This document shows, piece after piece, positions 41,672 through 51,827 of a stretch of 64,000 nucleotides of DNA. Source of the DNA: Vigna angularis. Lineage: Eukaryota; Streptophyta; Magnoliopsida; Fabales; Fabaceae. The first letter of the stretch is position 1. Each line of letters starts with the position of its first letter. The translations under genes were made by a program, and so were the position numbers. The stretch lies in assembly GCF_016808095.1 (NCBI RefSeq), contig NC_068980.1, positions 3,844,001-3,908,000 of the forward strand. Direction: 5' to 3'. The notes beneath the pieces were generated by a model. It was not told the origin of the DNA. It saw only the letters and a program-made list of their open reading frames with translations, and did not search any database.

Positions 41672-42049
41672 TGTTGGAATTAAGCCGAGTTTGGTAGTTA
41701 GTTGGTCAGGACAGTTATTGATTAACTGTCCAGTTGCTTTTCATTTTATAAATACTGAACCTCTGTTCTTGTAAAGTATCCTTTTTTAGATCAGTGTGAA
41801 TAATACATTTTCTGTGCGTTTGAGTTTTACTCTTTCTTTCTCTGTTCATCTCCTTGATTGTTCGGTGTAAAGGTCTTAAACCGATCGGTGCTGTTCGTGT
41901 TCTTGCTGGGTCGTTCGGTCATCTACGTTGCAGTACTGTGTGTTCGTAGTGTTCGGCTAGGGACGTTCGTTCTCCAGTCGCATACGACACTCATACTGTT
42001 CGGCTGTGACGCTAGGTGCAAACCCTTGGTTTTCTTTCTATTCCTAACA
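41672..42049 (+). repeat. 3' LTR of the copia-type element
   Basis: 378 bases. It includes GGACAGTTA-TTGAT-TAACTGTCC (41709-41731), a perfect hairpin with 9-base arms that is broken in the 5' LTR. Several differences from the 5' LTR are C/T or G/A at CG sites, as expected from methylated-cytosine decay. Confidence 0.95.
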
Positions 42050-42054
42050 CTGTT

Positions 42055-43350
42055 TAATTAGAAAATAATTTTCAAAACTCAATATATTTTGAATGATAAA
42101 TTGATTGTTTGTGAAAATTGTTTCTATTTTTAGAAAATAACTTTTAAAACTTACAAAAATGAAAAGTGAATCAAACAAGCCCTTCTGTTTCTTTGAATTT
42201 CAGGTGTATATATTCATAAACTCCCTTGTAAGTCATGGTTTGATGGTTCAGTACATAAGAAATATTCTAATTATTTTAAAAAGATTGAATTAAGTTATAA
42301 AATTATTCTTCAATAATAATTAGAACGGATCTTAGCTACAAAAAGCAAAATTTGAAAATTGAAATCATAGACTTTTTAAACCTTTATCTGAGGCATGCAC
42401 ATCAAGTTGGAAAAATCGTATTATTTAATATAACCTAAACTGGCCCGACATATAGTGCCACACTCTCTCTGCTGAGGGCACCACACACAAACTTTGGATG
42501 CTACATTTATCTAACAATAGTTTTTAGAATAATATCTCTATCCATTTTCAATATTATATATTTCTGAGAAAACATATTAACCATTTCTGCCTATATTCTT
42601 CACTTTTTTTGTCTTCTTCCGCTTTCTCTTTTCTTTCTGTGCTGCCCTTTGCAGAAGTCAAGAGCCGTAATATCCATCACACTCTTCATCAAGCAGCATG
42701 GCTTCTCTGTCAACTGAATCCGTTCAAGTTTTCAATTTTCTCACACACCATTCTTTCTGCAATCCTACTTCTAAAAAATCAAGCTTTTTTATTTTTCTTC
42801 ATATTTCTGTTTTCCGGATGTTGAGAGTAGATGTTAGCTAGCCAACTGTTCAACATTCCCAATGAAAGGCGAATCAAAGAACACCCAAAAAAAGTCTTTA
42901 CTATGTGATTATATATTAATGCTTTAGACTATTCATAAAGGATTCAAAAGGGTATATATATATATGCTATAAAAACAATAAAATGTACAATATTGCAGAG
43001 TGTTAGTTAATCTTGTCTTTGTGTTTGAGGAACCTATAAGGCAAATCCATGCATATGATTAGAAGATATGATAAATTAATCAGAAATTTGGGCTTGAAAA
43101 TGCATAGGGGAAGGTGGAACTGGGGGAGAAAAACATCTGTCAGATAAGTTCAACATGAATAATAAAGTGGTGTGTATGGGTAGAGGAAAGAACAAAAGAA
43201 AAAGAAAAATGGTGAAAGTTACATGAACATATTGATCTATTACTCTGATTATTTCCACGTAGCAGGTGATGTCATCATGAAAAAACGACCAAACGAACGG
43301 TGGATATGCAAAATGGCTTATAAAAAATAAGGAGTGAGTACGACAAGGCG
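42055..43350. other. MYB gene upstream region
   Basis: The retroelement inserted about 1.4 kb upstream of the MYB start codon. The stretch is AT-rich. A leader-like segment with an ATG at 42698 opens a 47-codon frame, but I see no homology. Confidence 0.5.
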
Positions 43351-43358
43351 TATATATA
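43351..43358 (+). promoter_or_regulatory. TATA box of the MYB gene
   Basis: TATATATAAA in a locally GC-richer context, about 110 bases before the start codon, giving a leader of roughly 75 bases. Confidence 0.6.
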
Positions 43359-43459
43359 AATGTTGGTAATGGTTGCATAGGAGGCAGCAAGCGATAGATA
43401 AAGAAAGAAAGAACCCTGGAGAGAAAAGATTCCATTTACAGAAGTAGTGGTGTGTGAAA

Positions 43460-44469
43460 ATGGTTCAACAGGAAGTGCGTAAAGGTCCATGGACAGAACA
43501 GGAAGATTTCAAACTGGTGTCGTTTGTTGGCTTGTTTGGAGACCGTAGATGGGACTTTATTGCTAAGGTATCAGGTTTGAAGGTGGCGGGAGACAGTAAA
43601 ATAGGCATTAGGCATACATTATGGAAGAACCACCCTAGCTTTAACCACCTCACTTTGTTGTAGGTTTGAATAGAACAGGTAAAAGTTGCAGATTACGATG
43701 GGTTAATTACCTTCATCCTGGTCTCAAACGTGGAAAGATGACACCCCAGGAAGAAAGACTCGTGCTTGAGCTTCACTCAAAATGGGGAAATAGGTTTGAT
43801 GATCATAACCAAACATATTATATATGCTCAACTTCACTACTTTCTTAGTTCCTTTGTCTTTTTTTCTTATGTTGTTTCAAACCAAAACTTATATACATGT
43901 ATATATAATTAGTATTTCTGCAAATTGTTCAGGTAAAACTTCGAATCAACAGTCTGAAACCATTATAACTGAGTTTTATGCTTTGTATCATTGACCCTTT
44001 GACTCAAAATCTAATGATATCCAGGTGGTCAAGGATCGCTCGCAAGTTACCAGGGCGCACTGACAACGAGATCAAGAACTACTGGAGGACTCTGATGAGG
44101 AAAAAGGCTCAGGACAAAAAAAGAGGAGAAGCTGCATCATCATCAACACCGACAAAACCTTCTTCCAGTGTTCATTCCTCAATATCAGTATCCTCAAAGA
44201 AGCATGAAGTGGATCCACACGCTTCAAAAAAGGCAGGAGAAGAGAGCTTTTACGACACAGGAGGAGCTTCAACTCAAGATGAAGGTGAAGGTGAGTTCTC
44301 AATGGATGATATATGGAAAGATATTGACATGTCAGAAGAGAACAACAGTTTTGTTTATGGAGAGAGTGAAGAGGGTTGCAACCCATCTGCATCATCGTGG
44401 GAGTATTGTTATGACCATCTGTGGGTGATGATGGATGAGGAACCATATTTTTATGCATTAAGCGGCTAA
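43460..44469 (+). CDS. R2R3-MYB transcription factor, MYB59/MYB48-like
   Basis: Exons 43460-43574, 43664-43793, 44025-44469 give 229 aa. R2 spans about residues 7-58 (KGPWTEQED ... CRLRWVNYL) and R3 about 60-109 ([15 protein letters not shown] ... NEIKNYWRT). The first R3 tryptophan is Met, as in the MYB59/MYB48 group. The [18 protein letters not shown] stretch and the C-terminal SMDDIW motif fit that group. The acidic C-terminus (WEYCYDHLW) may activate transcription. Arabidopsis MYB59 acts in nutrient and calcium signalling and root growth (family knowledge). The codon in the position of the usual MKLVQ start is GTG here (43454), so I use the ATG two codons on. Retaining the 89-base first intron would end the protein at TAG 43661-43663, just after the first half of R2. 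Confidence 0.92.
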
Positions 44470-44914
44470 TAGTATGATATTCTATTCTTTTTTCCAACCA
44501 ATATTTTGTTGATAGCGTATGTGTGGCAGTGGCATGCAGCTAAAGTCTAACCTGTATAGCATTGTTGCGTCTTTAAGCTTTTGGAAGGGTTCGGTTTCAC
44601 AGTAGGTAGTAGTAGTAGTGAGTGTGACCCAGCTGTAATAATTTTCAGATTAGGCATAACTCTAGTTTATATCTCAATGTTGGTTTCAGTGCTTCTACTT
44701 TCTAAAAACATCCAATAGGATAGCTAGTTGGCCCTTCTCATTGTAAAATATCAAGCACTTGTTTGCATCTCAATTTCAGTTTTAATTTCAGTCTCATCTA
44801 CACTTCTCCCACATCTCACATGCTCCTTTTATTCACAACTGTATCAATAGTATAAAGCTATGCGATCGACATGCAGATGTCAACACAAACATATGTGCTC
44901 ATTTCGATCCAAAA

Positions 44915-45450
44915 GGGTCTCATAAACAAGCTTTAAAATGAACCTTAATATCGAGGAAACACTGCTATGATTCACTGCCGATGAATCTTAATTTTCACGA
45001 AAACACACAGTAGGAAAAACAATAAAAAAATAAGAAAGTTTTATCTTCTTAAAAAAATAATAAATATTTATAAGTTTATAATTAAGTCTTGAATCATTCT
45101 TAAAATTAATTTATAAGTTTAAAAGGTTAACATGTATATAAAAATATAAATAATAGATTTTGTAAAAATATAAGAAACATCACATTTATAAAAAAGGGTC
45201 TGATAAACAAGCTTTAAATGAAGCTTAATATATTGGAAACAGACCCAAGATTCACTCCCATGAATCTTAATTTTCAGAAAACACAAAGTTTTATCTTCAT
45301 TAAAAAAATAATAAATAATTTTAAGTTTAGAATAAAGTATTGAATATAATCATTCTTAAAATTAATTTTTAAATTTTAAAGTTGATATGTTTACAAAAAT
45401 ATAAATAATAAACTTTTGTAAAATAAAATAAAACATTTATAAAAATACAA
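44915..45450. repeat. Diverged 281-bp tandem duplication
   Basis: Copy A (44915-45195) and copy B (45196 to about 45450) both run GGGTCT-ATAAACAAGCTTT ... ATGAATCTTAATTTTCA ... AAAGTTTTATCTTC ... CATTCTTAAAATTAATTT in the same order, with several small indels. No coding content. Confidence 0.85.
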
Positions 45451-46640
45451 TAAACTTTGTAAAACTAATTGTTGAACTCGTCTAATTAAAATATTAACAA
45501 AATTATTTAATATATTTGTTTAAACTAGTTGAAATATATATTATTTAATATGGACAAACTTGCATAACTTTGTCTAATCATATAAAACAAATAAAATCAT
45601 TGTATTACTAAATTTATTTCATATATATTAATTGATTTATTTAATATTTATAAGACTGGTCTCATATTATAATATATAATAAATATCTTTTGAATTACTT
45701 GTCAATAAAATAAATAGATAATAAGATTAATTTGCTAGTATTTATTTTTATAATAGATAACTTTTTCTTATAGTACAATAGATGTCAACTATTAAATAAA
45801 GTGTTTCAGGATGAAAAAAAAATGTTTTTGTTAGCTAAAATTTTATATAGAGTCAAGGAACTATATATATGTTTTCAGAGTTAAAACTGTCAACTATAGG
45901 AACATACAGTTTATGATTTTTAAACCTCATGAATCTGTCTCAAATCACCTATAAAATAAATATATAATTAAAATATGAACTACATATGTTTAATTAACAC
46001 ATTATAATTTTTACTTTTTTCCTCAGTATTTTATTTTAAAATATTTAAAAACTTTGAAAACATTTTGATGTTCATTTAAAATATACACAATTTGATAATA
46101 TTAAATAACTCAATTTAAAAAAAAAATCAATATCCGCATGATAAAAAAGCTTGATATATACCACTGAAAGATAGCATTTCATATAAAAGGAAAATGATAA
46201 TGGAGTGTAATGCATACTTTTTTTCACCTCACTTTCTCCCCAATGTCAATACAGAAGAAAGAAAAAACATTTTTTTTTACATTCGTTTTGTCCTTTTAAA
46301 AAAAATTCAAATATCTTATTCTCTATAGTCGATGATCTTCCTGTTTTAATTTATTCAGTTGATTTGTTTTTCATTTATCTCTTTCACGTCCAAACAAAAG
46401 GGCGCCATTAAATATTTAGTTAAATTAAGATTCGAGTCCTGAAAATAAAAATTTAAACTGGCAATGAAGTTTGCTAACAGCAATATATAAGATGAAATGA
46501 ACATTACATAATGAAAGAAAGAGAGATGTTCTTATGTTACAGAGTTCAAAGGAATGAACAACAGAAACACAAGCAAATGCTAGAGAAAGAACAGAGGAAT
46601 GAGAAGAAACATAAGCAGAGAGAAAGGCATCCCAGTTCAA
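45451..46640. other. Intergenic stretch and TIP1 3' UTR
   Basis: AT-rich to about 46400 with nothing recognisable. The part from about 46420 to 46640 is likely 3' UTR of the minus-strand aquaporin gene. Confidence 0.5.
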
Positions 46641-47626
46641 TTAATAATCAGTGACGGGGAGCTGTTCATGAGTGTTTTGGGTGATGAACAAAATCTCGTA
46701 GACAACAGCAGCAATGGCAGCACCGGCGAATGGGCCGACCCAATAAACCCAATGGTTAGCCCAAGTCCAACTGACAACAGCAGGCCCAAAAGATACAGCA
46801 GGGTTCATGGATGCACCGTCAAAAGCACCACCGGCTAAGATGTTAGCACCAACTATGAAACCAATAGCAATGGGAGCAATTATGCCAATGTCACCCTTCT
46901 TTGGATCCACTGCAGTTGCGTACACCGTGTAAACCAAACCAAAAGTCATCACAATCTCAAACACCAGAGCGTTCCCTGCTCCAACACCGGAAGAAAGTGC
47001 AAATGCAGATGTTTCCTACAATGTAACACACAAAACATAAATTTAACACAAGTACGAATGATGTTGAGGAAAGTGAGGTTGTTTATGTTATGTTATGGTG
47101 TGTACCATTCCACCAGTGGCAAATTTAAGGAGCAAGCAAGCAACCACAGAGCCAAGCAACTGAGCAATCCAGTACAAAATGCTTCTGAAGAGAGTAATGT
47201 GGCCTCCGACAAAGGCACCGAAAGTGACAGCAGGGTTCACATGACCACCAGAAATGTTTGCACCAACTGAGACAGCAACAAAAAGTGCAAATGCATGTGA
47301 CAGTGACGCTGCCACTAACCCTGCTGGTGTTGCTGAACCATTGTTTGTCAGCTTATCTGCCAAACCATAACAACTTAGGTCTTAGAAGATAACCACCAAA
47401 TATATATAAACTATGATACTGTTATATTGTTCTTACTGCTACATGCATGTTCAAAGCAACACAAAGTTTAATAACCAAAGAGAAGGTGCTTACTAAAAGC
47501 CATGCCAGAGCCTTCCCCGGCAAAAACGAAAATGAGCATTGAGATGAACTCGGCAAGAGCAGCCTTAAGCGCGTCCGCATGGCTCAACTCCGAAGAATTT
47601 CCAACGGCAATTCTAGAAATCGGCAT
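46641..47626 (-). CDS. Tonoplast aquaporin, TIP1 group
   Basis: Exons 47626-47494, 47356-47106, 47015-46641 give 252 aa, normal for TIP1. The protein starts MPISRIAVG and ends EQLPVTDY, both typical of TIP1. Six membrane segments are expected with two NPA boxes: HVNPAVTF (NPA at 85-87) and SMNPAVSF (199-201). The aromatic/arginine filter reads His65, Ile187, Ala196, Val202, the HIAV set of TIP1 channels, which pass water and also urea and hydrogen peroxide (family knowledge). Cys118 matches the mercury-sensitive cysteine of TIP1. Its place is the vacuolar membrane, in cell expansion and osmotic balance. Exon 1 ends in a split Asn codon; the second junction is phase 0. Residues EG at 38-39 differ from the usual SGSG of this group. 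Which TIP1 member it is cannot be told by eye. Confidence 0.95.
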
Positions 47627-47745
47627 TTTCTTCTTCTTCTCTCTGATTCTATGTTTTTGTGAGTTTGGAATGGAAGAGAAGAGAATGAATGCCTTAACTT
47701 GAATGATGTAGTTCGTTGTGAATTTTTGTGGAGTGGTCAAGGTTG

Positions 47746-47752
47746 TTTTATA
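47746..47752 (-). promoter_or_regulatory. TATA box of the TIP1 gene
   Basis: TATAAAA on the minus strand, 120 bases before the start codon. Confidence 0.65.
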
Positions 47753-47891
47753 GTACTACAAAACACAGTGTTAGCGAAGTTTAAGGCACGAGGAACAAAA
47801 TGTTAAGGTAAAAGAAGGAAATTCAAAGTTTTGCCACCTGTCTATTGTCTAGGGTGGCGGAGGGAGGAGCCTCCCGGTTGCTCTTGTGATG

Positions 47892-47899
47892 ACACGTGT
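47892..47899. promoter_or_regulatory. G-box/ABRE in the TIP1 promoter
   Basis: ACACGTGT, a palindromic ACGT-core element about 140 bases upstream of the TATA box. This position and sequence suit bZIP binding and abscisic-acid or light control. Function is inferred. Confidence 0.5.
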
Positions 47900-49550
47900 A
47901 CAAGATGATTTGGACCGGTCACTGGACACCGACCAATTGCGTATGCGTTGTGGGCCCTTCAATCAATTGGCAGCTTTTGGACCAAACCTACCCTTTGAAT
48001 TTTTACTGGGCGGTGATGTGGACCGGCCCAATAATGTTGGATTCATTATTATTCATCATTATTAGCTCACTCTCTAAAGTAACCTTGTCAACTGATTTGT
48101 TTTGCAAACAAAAAACTTGATTATTATTAATACCTGTAATGGGTGTGTGAAATTCAGTCAATGAATTTATTTAGGTGGATTGGTTCATACGCATACAATT
48201 ATTTCTTCTTTTCAAGAATGGGAAATGAGTCAAATACAAGTGTAATTGATTTATCTAGCAACTTGTTGTGAAGTTGGAGTTGTGCCAGATTGGTTTCAAG
48301 CTGTGGGATGGAAAAATTGATTAGGTTGAACATTATTAAGAGCTGAAATATTGCTCTGAAGAGGCAAATATGAAGGGAGTATTCAATTATATGTGAGCCT
48401 ACCAATATGATGCATGAGGAGCCACAAGTATTTTCAAACATTCCTGACCTACAGCCTTTAAATTATCTTAATTTTTTAGCTTATCTCATTCTTTCTTTAT
48501 TGTTATGGTCGGCTTAAAGGACCAAACTTTGAAACCAAGCTTGCATTTTCTTTTTCTGGTCTGCCAATACTGAGAGAAGAAAACTATTACAAAATTATGT
48601 CGCAACTTGGAGGCAGCCAGCAACTCCCCTAACGTATGTATATGTATGTACGAATTATCTCTAAGGATTAAAGTAGATTTGTATTTTAGGATGAACGGTC
48701 TCAAAAGTATCTAATGTTTTATTTTTAATTAATCACAGTTTTCTGTGATGATCATAAATAGGTTTTCGTTGATATACTACTGTATATTTATAGTATAATG
48801 TTGTAAATTATTTAGAAAAATAGTAAACTGTTCATTTAGTATTTAGAATTTACTCGATATTAATTTAATTATTAGTAATTTTATCATATCAAATAAGTCC
48901 ATCAAAGAATTGTTTAAATGTCTAAAGCTAATTTTTCAATATATAAGCATGACCTTTCAGTTAAGTTACTTATAATTAAAATGGCTGTGAGTAATACTCA
49001 TGATAGCTTTAGAGACGAAAACGTATAGACAAGGGAAATGTAAAACTTACCTTTCTTTCACTCCATATATTTTCACATATCATAGAACTAAAGCCGTATT
49101 CATGATAGCTAGTGAGTGGTCATACTTGATTAAGCTTAAACTAACCTTACGCATGAAGATAATTGGAAATTTCCGAACGAGTTTGTAAATTCAAATGCAG
49201 ACTTCCATTATACATTTAAAAATATAATTAAGAACTAAAAAAACAATTAGGCTTAATCTCTCAATTTCGAAAAATAATTTGAACATTCAAATTATATTAA
49301 AAGCTAACAACAATAATAAAAAACAATAATTTGATTTTCTCGAATTTATTGTTTAAAGATTAAAAACAGTTTTTGAAAACCATAATTTTAAGAATCATAA
49401 CCTAATTCGCAGATTAAAACATAATTTATTCAAATTCGCACGTCCTTAATTTGGATTCTACATCCCAGATAGATACCCCGCCAAGGGATTCATCCTAACA
49501 GATAATAAGAAGACGAACAAAGAACTAAGTGAAAAAATCAGAATTGAATG
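47900..49550. other. Intergenic stretch, nothing recognised
   Basis: The first 200 bases are GC-richer and probably belong to the TIP1 promoter. Beyond that it is AT-rich with no gene or clear repeat. Confidence 0.5.
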
Positions 49551-49619
49551 CACAGCATGTTTTTCAGATAAAGGCTGCTGAGTATTTCATAATTGCTTAG
49601 TATGGATTCCTCAATCACA

Positions 49620-49755
49620 TTAAGTAAATAACTGAAATGGAAATGTATACAACGTCTTCATTTATTACAATTTGTAAAACTTAAACAAGAAAAGCTCTCT
49701 TCAGACATCTAATACGATGTGCAAAGGCGGTGCAAATCTTCCATTCCGAAATCAC
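49620..49755 (-). other. Distal second copy of the ATP synthase 6-kDa terminal exon
   Basis: The acceptor CCAG at 49756-49759 is followed by GTGATTTCGGAATGGAAGA, matching GTGACTTTGGAATGGAAGA of the proximal copy (50210). Joined to the AG that ends exon 2, either copy gives AGG-TGA, so both encode Arg-stop. Similarity continues through GATTTGCAC, ATTACAATTTGTAAAAC on the plus strand and beyond, so the whole 3' UTR block (period about 455 bases) was duplicated. It could serve as an alternative last exon with its own poly(A) site. Confidence 0.7.
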
Positions 49756-50206
49756 CTGGAAATATTACAAACAGCATAAATTTTCCATGCAAAGACTTCG
49801 TGAAAATTTTAGAGCAGAGTATGTTCAGAACATGATCTCCTGACATAAATGGTTTGGGAAAACTACGGTATAGTATTAAAAGCTGCTGAAAAGCAAACTA
49901 CAGAAAGTCCCAAAAACATACACGATTGATAAAACTATTTTCCCTTAGGTGTTAGCAATCGAGCATCATTGTAAGAACAAAAACTCCAAGGTCCCAATAA
50001 TTATCACATTAAAGTAATCATAGAGTGCATCCATTCATCAGAACTGCTTGTTATGAACTACTCAAGCACGTTTAAGTAAACAACCAAAATGAAAATAGGA
50101 ACACGGAGAGAGTGTGCAACATCTCTTTTATTACAATTTGTAAAACTAAAACAAACAAAGCTCACTGAACACATCCAATACAATGTGCAAATCTTCCATT
50201 CCAAAG

Positions 50207-51453
50207 TCACCTGAAAAGATAGGTATAGCATGGCATCCTATTAATTGAATCTACAAATTTATGTGTGAATATGATTAAGAGATAACACGACAAACAATTG
50301 CCAAGATTGCAAGAAGTGGTTCAAACATCAAAGTCCATTGCAAAATAAGATAAAAAATATTTGTAGAGATGTTTAACATTCGGTTCCTCGGTAAGGTTAG
50401 CAACAACTAAGCAAACCCAATATCATGAAAAACCATTCATATTATTGAAATTAATTCTTAGATCATCGCCTGAAATTCCAAACCTAAAACACCTCATGAT
50501 CTTTCAAAAAAATATAATATCACACTTTGATCTTCACCGGAATCATGTTTCAGTAACAACTCATTAAATAAACCGCGCATTAAATAATTCACATCCATCA
50601 ACTTGAAAATTGCATACACTTAGGCACATCCACAATATAAGATTTGAATTTTGAATGACAGTCAAGTTTAAGGGCCATCACACTTTTAGTACATCAACAG
50701 AGCCACATCAATGAAACTAAAGCAGAGGATAGACAGTAATGAGCAGAGGATAGACAGTAATGCAACATATAAAGAAATGGGACTAAGAAAGAGGATGAAA
50801 ATGAGTATGAGAAGCTTTGAACTGCTGTAATAGTTCATAACGTGTTTTATATCAAATCAACCACGTCAATTGAACAAATATCATGACTGCGTGGGCCAGA
50901 TTATGCATACTTTAAACCACAGATGCTCTCATTTTACCAGAATTCATGAACATTTTTACCAAACTGATTGGTCGGGAAAAAAATTATAGCTAAAAAACTA
51001 GAATGTCCAATTTCCGGCACACGAAGAATCTGGTATATTGCATCAGATATGTGCATTGAACTCCAACGAGTTAAAATTAAATATCAAAAATCGAATACAC
51101 GAGAAGCGCATTTGTATAAAAAGAAGAAAATAAAAAAGGGCAAAACGTGTGAGAAAAAATCTAGGGTTTGGTGGGAGGAGCGTTACCTCTTGTGTGCCTG
51201 GACGAATTTTGAATTTTTGGCGTCCTCCTCTGCGGAAAATGAAACCATGGGAAATAAGATTCAAAACAAAAATCAAATTTCAGGGAAAAAAAAAAGAGGA
51301 TTGGGGATGAGAAAAGAAGAAAGTGGATTTACCAGTTAGGCCAAGAGAAAATTTGGTGATCACAGTTCCGGTGACGGCGAATCCGACCAGGAAGGGCCAA
51401 TTTCGCTTCCATTCCCGCTTGAAGAAAACAGACCAAGGATCGAACAGACGCAT
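50207..51453 (-). CDS. Mitochondrial ATP synthase 6-kDa subunit
   Basis: A 55-aa protein from three exons: 51453-51333 (40 codons plus G), 51229-51187, and a last exon from 50210 that supplies only the final base of Arg55 and the stop TGA (50209-50207). The N-terminus MRLFDPWSVFFKREW, one membrane helix (about residues 20-38, FLVGFAVTGTVITKF) and the tail EEDAKNSKFVQAHKR fit the plant-specific small subunit of F1Fo-ATP synthase, usually 55 aa. It is expected in the inner mitochondrial membrane, supporting the Fo sector (family knowledge). Introns are 103 and 976 bases. A stop-only terminal exon is unusual in itself, and a second copy lies further downstream at 49755. Both exon junctions were checked for frame. 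Confidence 0.92.
50721..50762. repeat. 21-bp perfect tandem duplication in the ATP synthase intron
   Basis: AGCAGAGGATAGACAGTAAT plus G occurs twice head to tail. It looks like a replication-slippage event in intron 2. Confidence 0.95.
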
Positions 51454-51550
51454 TTTTTCTTCGCTTCTCTTTCTCTTCCTTTCACTCTCTGCTCCACTCC
51501 AACATCTAATACCTGCTATTCTCTTCCGCTATTGCCTCACCCTCAAACCC

Positions 51551-51589
51551 AACGGGCTTTGCTAGGCCCAACACTCTTTAGTGGGCTTG
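51551..51589 (-). promoter_or_regulatory. Site II-type elements upstream of the ATP synthase subunit gene
   Basis: TGGGCC on the minus strand (51565-51570) and TGGGCT on the plus strand (about 51582-51587), with a further CGGGCT nearby, lie 100-140 bases before the start codon. TGGGCY site II elements are typical of plant promoters for mitochondrial and ribosomal proteins. Confidence 0.5.
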
Positions 51590-51599
51590 TTATCGGGAC

Positions 51600-51827
51600 C
51601 AATCAAAATTACCTGTTTTAGAAATTTTCCTTAATAAACTTACTATAATTTCTGGAATATGATTTCTGGAACAAATTACCAAAATAAGATTTCTAAAGTA
51701 GGGTTTTCCAAATGAAATTTCCGACATGAAATGCATTCAAAATAAGTTTACTACAATAGGATTTCCAACTCTTTTTGAAATGGAATTTTCTGAAATGATC
51801 TTTTTTCTACAACACTTCCCTCTCTTA
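51600..51827. repeat. Degenerate TTTCTGGAA / TTTCTGAAAT word cluster
   Basis: The words ATTTCTGGAA, ATTTCTAAAG, AAATTTCCGACA, AGGATTTCCAAC and TTTTCTGAAATG recur over about 200 bases. A similar cluster lies at 30830-31260. Origin unknown, possibly remnants of a repeated element. Confidence 0.4.

Larger units (their letters stand above)
39226..42049 (+). mobile_element. Non-autonomous Ty1/copia-type LTR retrotransposon (gag-protease only)
   Basis: A complete 2,824-bp insertion. Both LTRs begin TGTTGGAATT and end CCTAACA. The flanks carry an identical 5-bp target duplication, CTGTT at 39221-39225 and 42050-42054. Behind the 5' LTR is a tRNA-Met-type primer-binding site (39599-39611). In front of the 3' LTR is a purine tract AGAGGGGAG (41663-41671). 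The internal 2.07 kb encodes gag and a protease. Integrase, reverse transcriptase and RNase H are absent, replaced by about 570 bases rich in a CCGWTCGGTC word. Such elements need enzymes from a full-length relative. By eye the LTRs differ at about 15 of 372 aligned bases plus one 6-base indel (about 96% identical), so the insertion is recent on an evolutionary scale but not brand new. Base composition is clearly richer in G and C than the flanks. Confidence 0.95.

Noticed and set aside
42698..42841. 47-codon frame starting MASLSTESVQVF
   Set aside because: Has a leader-like context but no homology, and becomes Phe/Lys-rich noise; too weak to call a gene.
47058..47270. Plus-strand ORFs over the aquaporin exons
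   Set aside because: Antisense shadows of the TIP1 coding exons.
50968..51339. Plus-strand ORF over the ATP synthase gene
   Set aside because: Antisense to two exons whose spliced product is a clear 55-aa family member.
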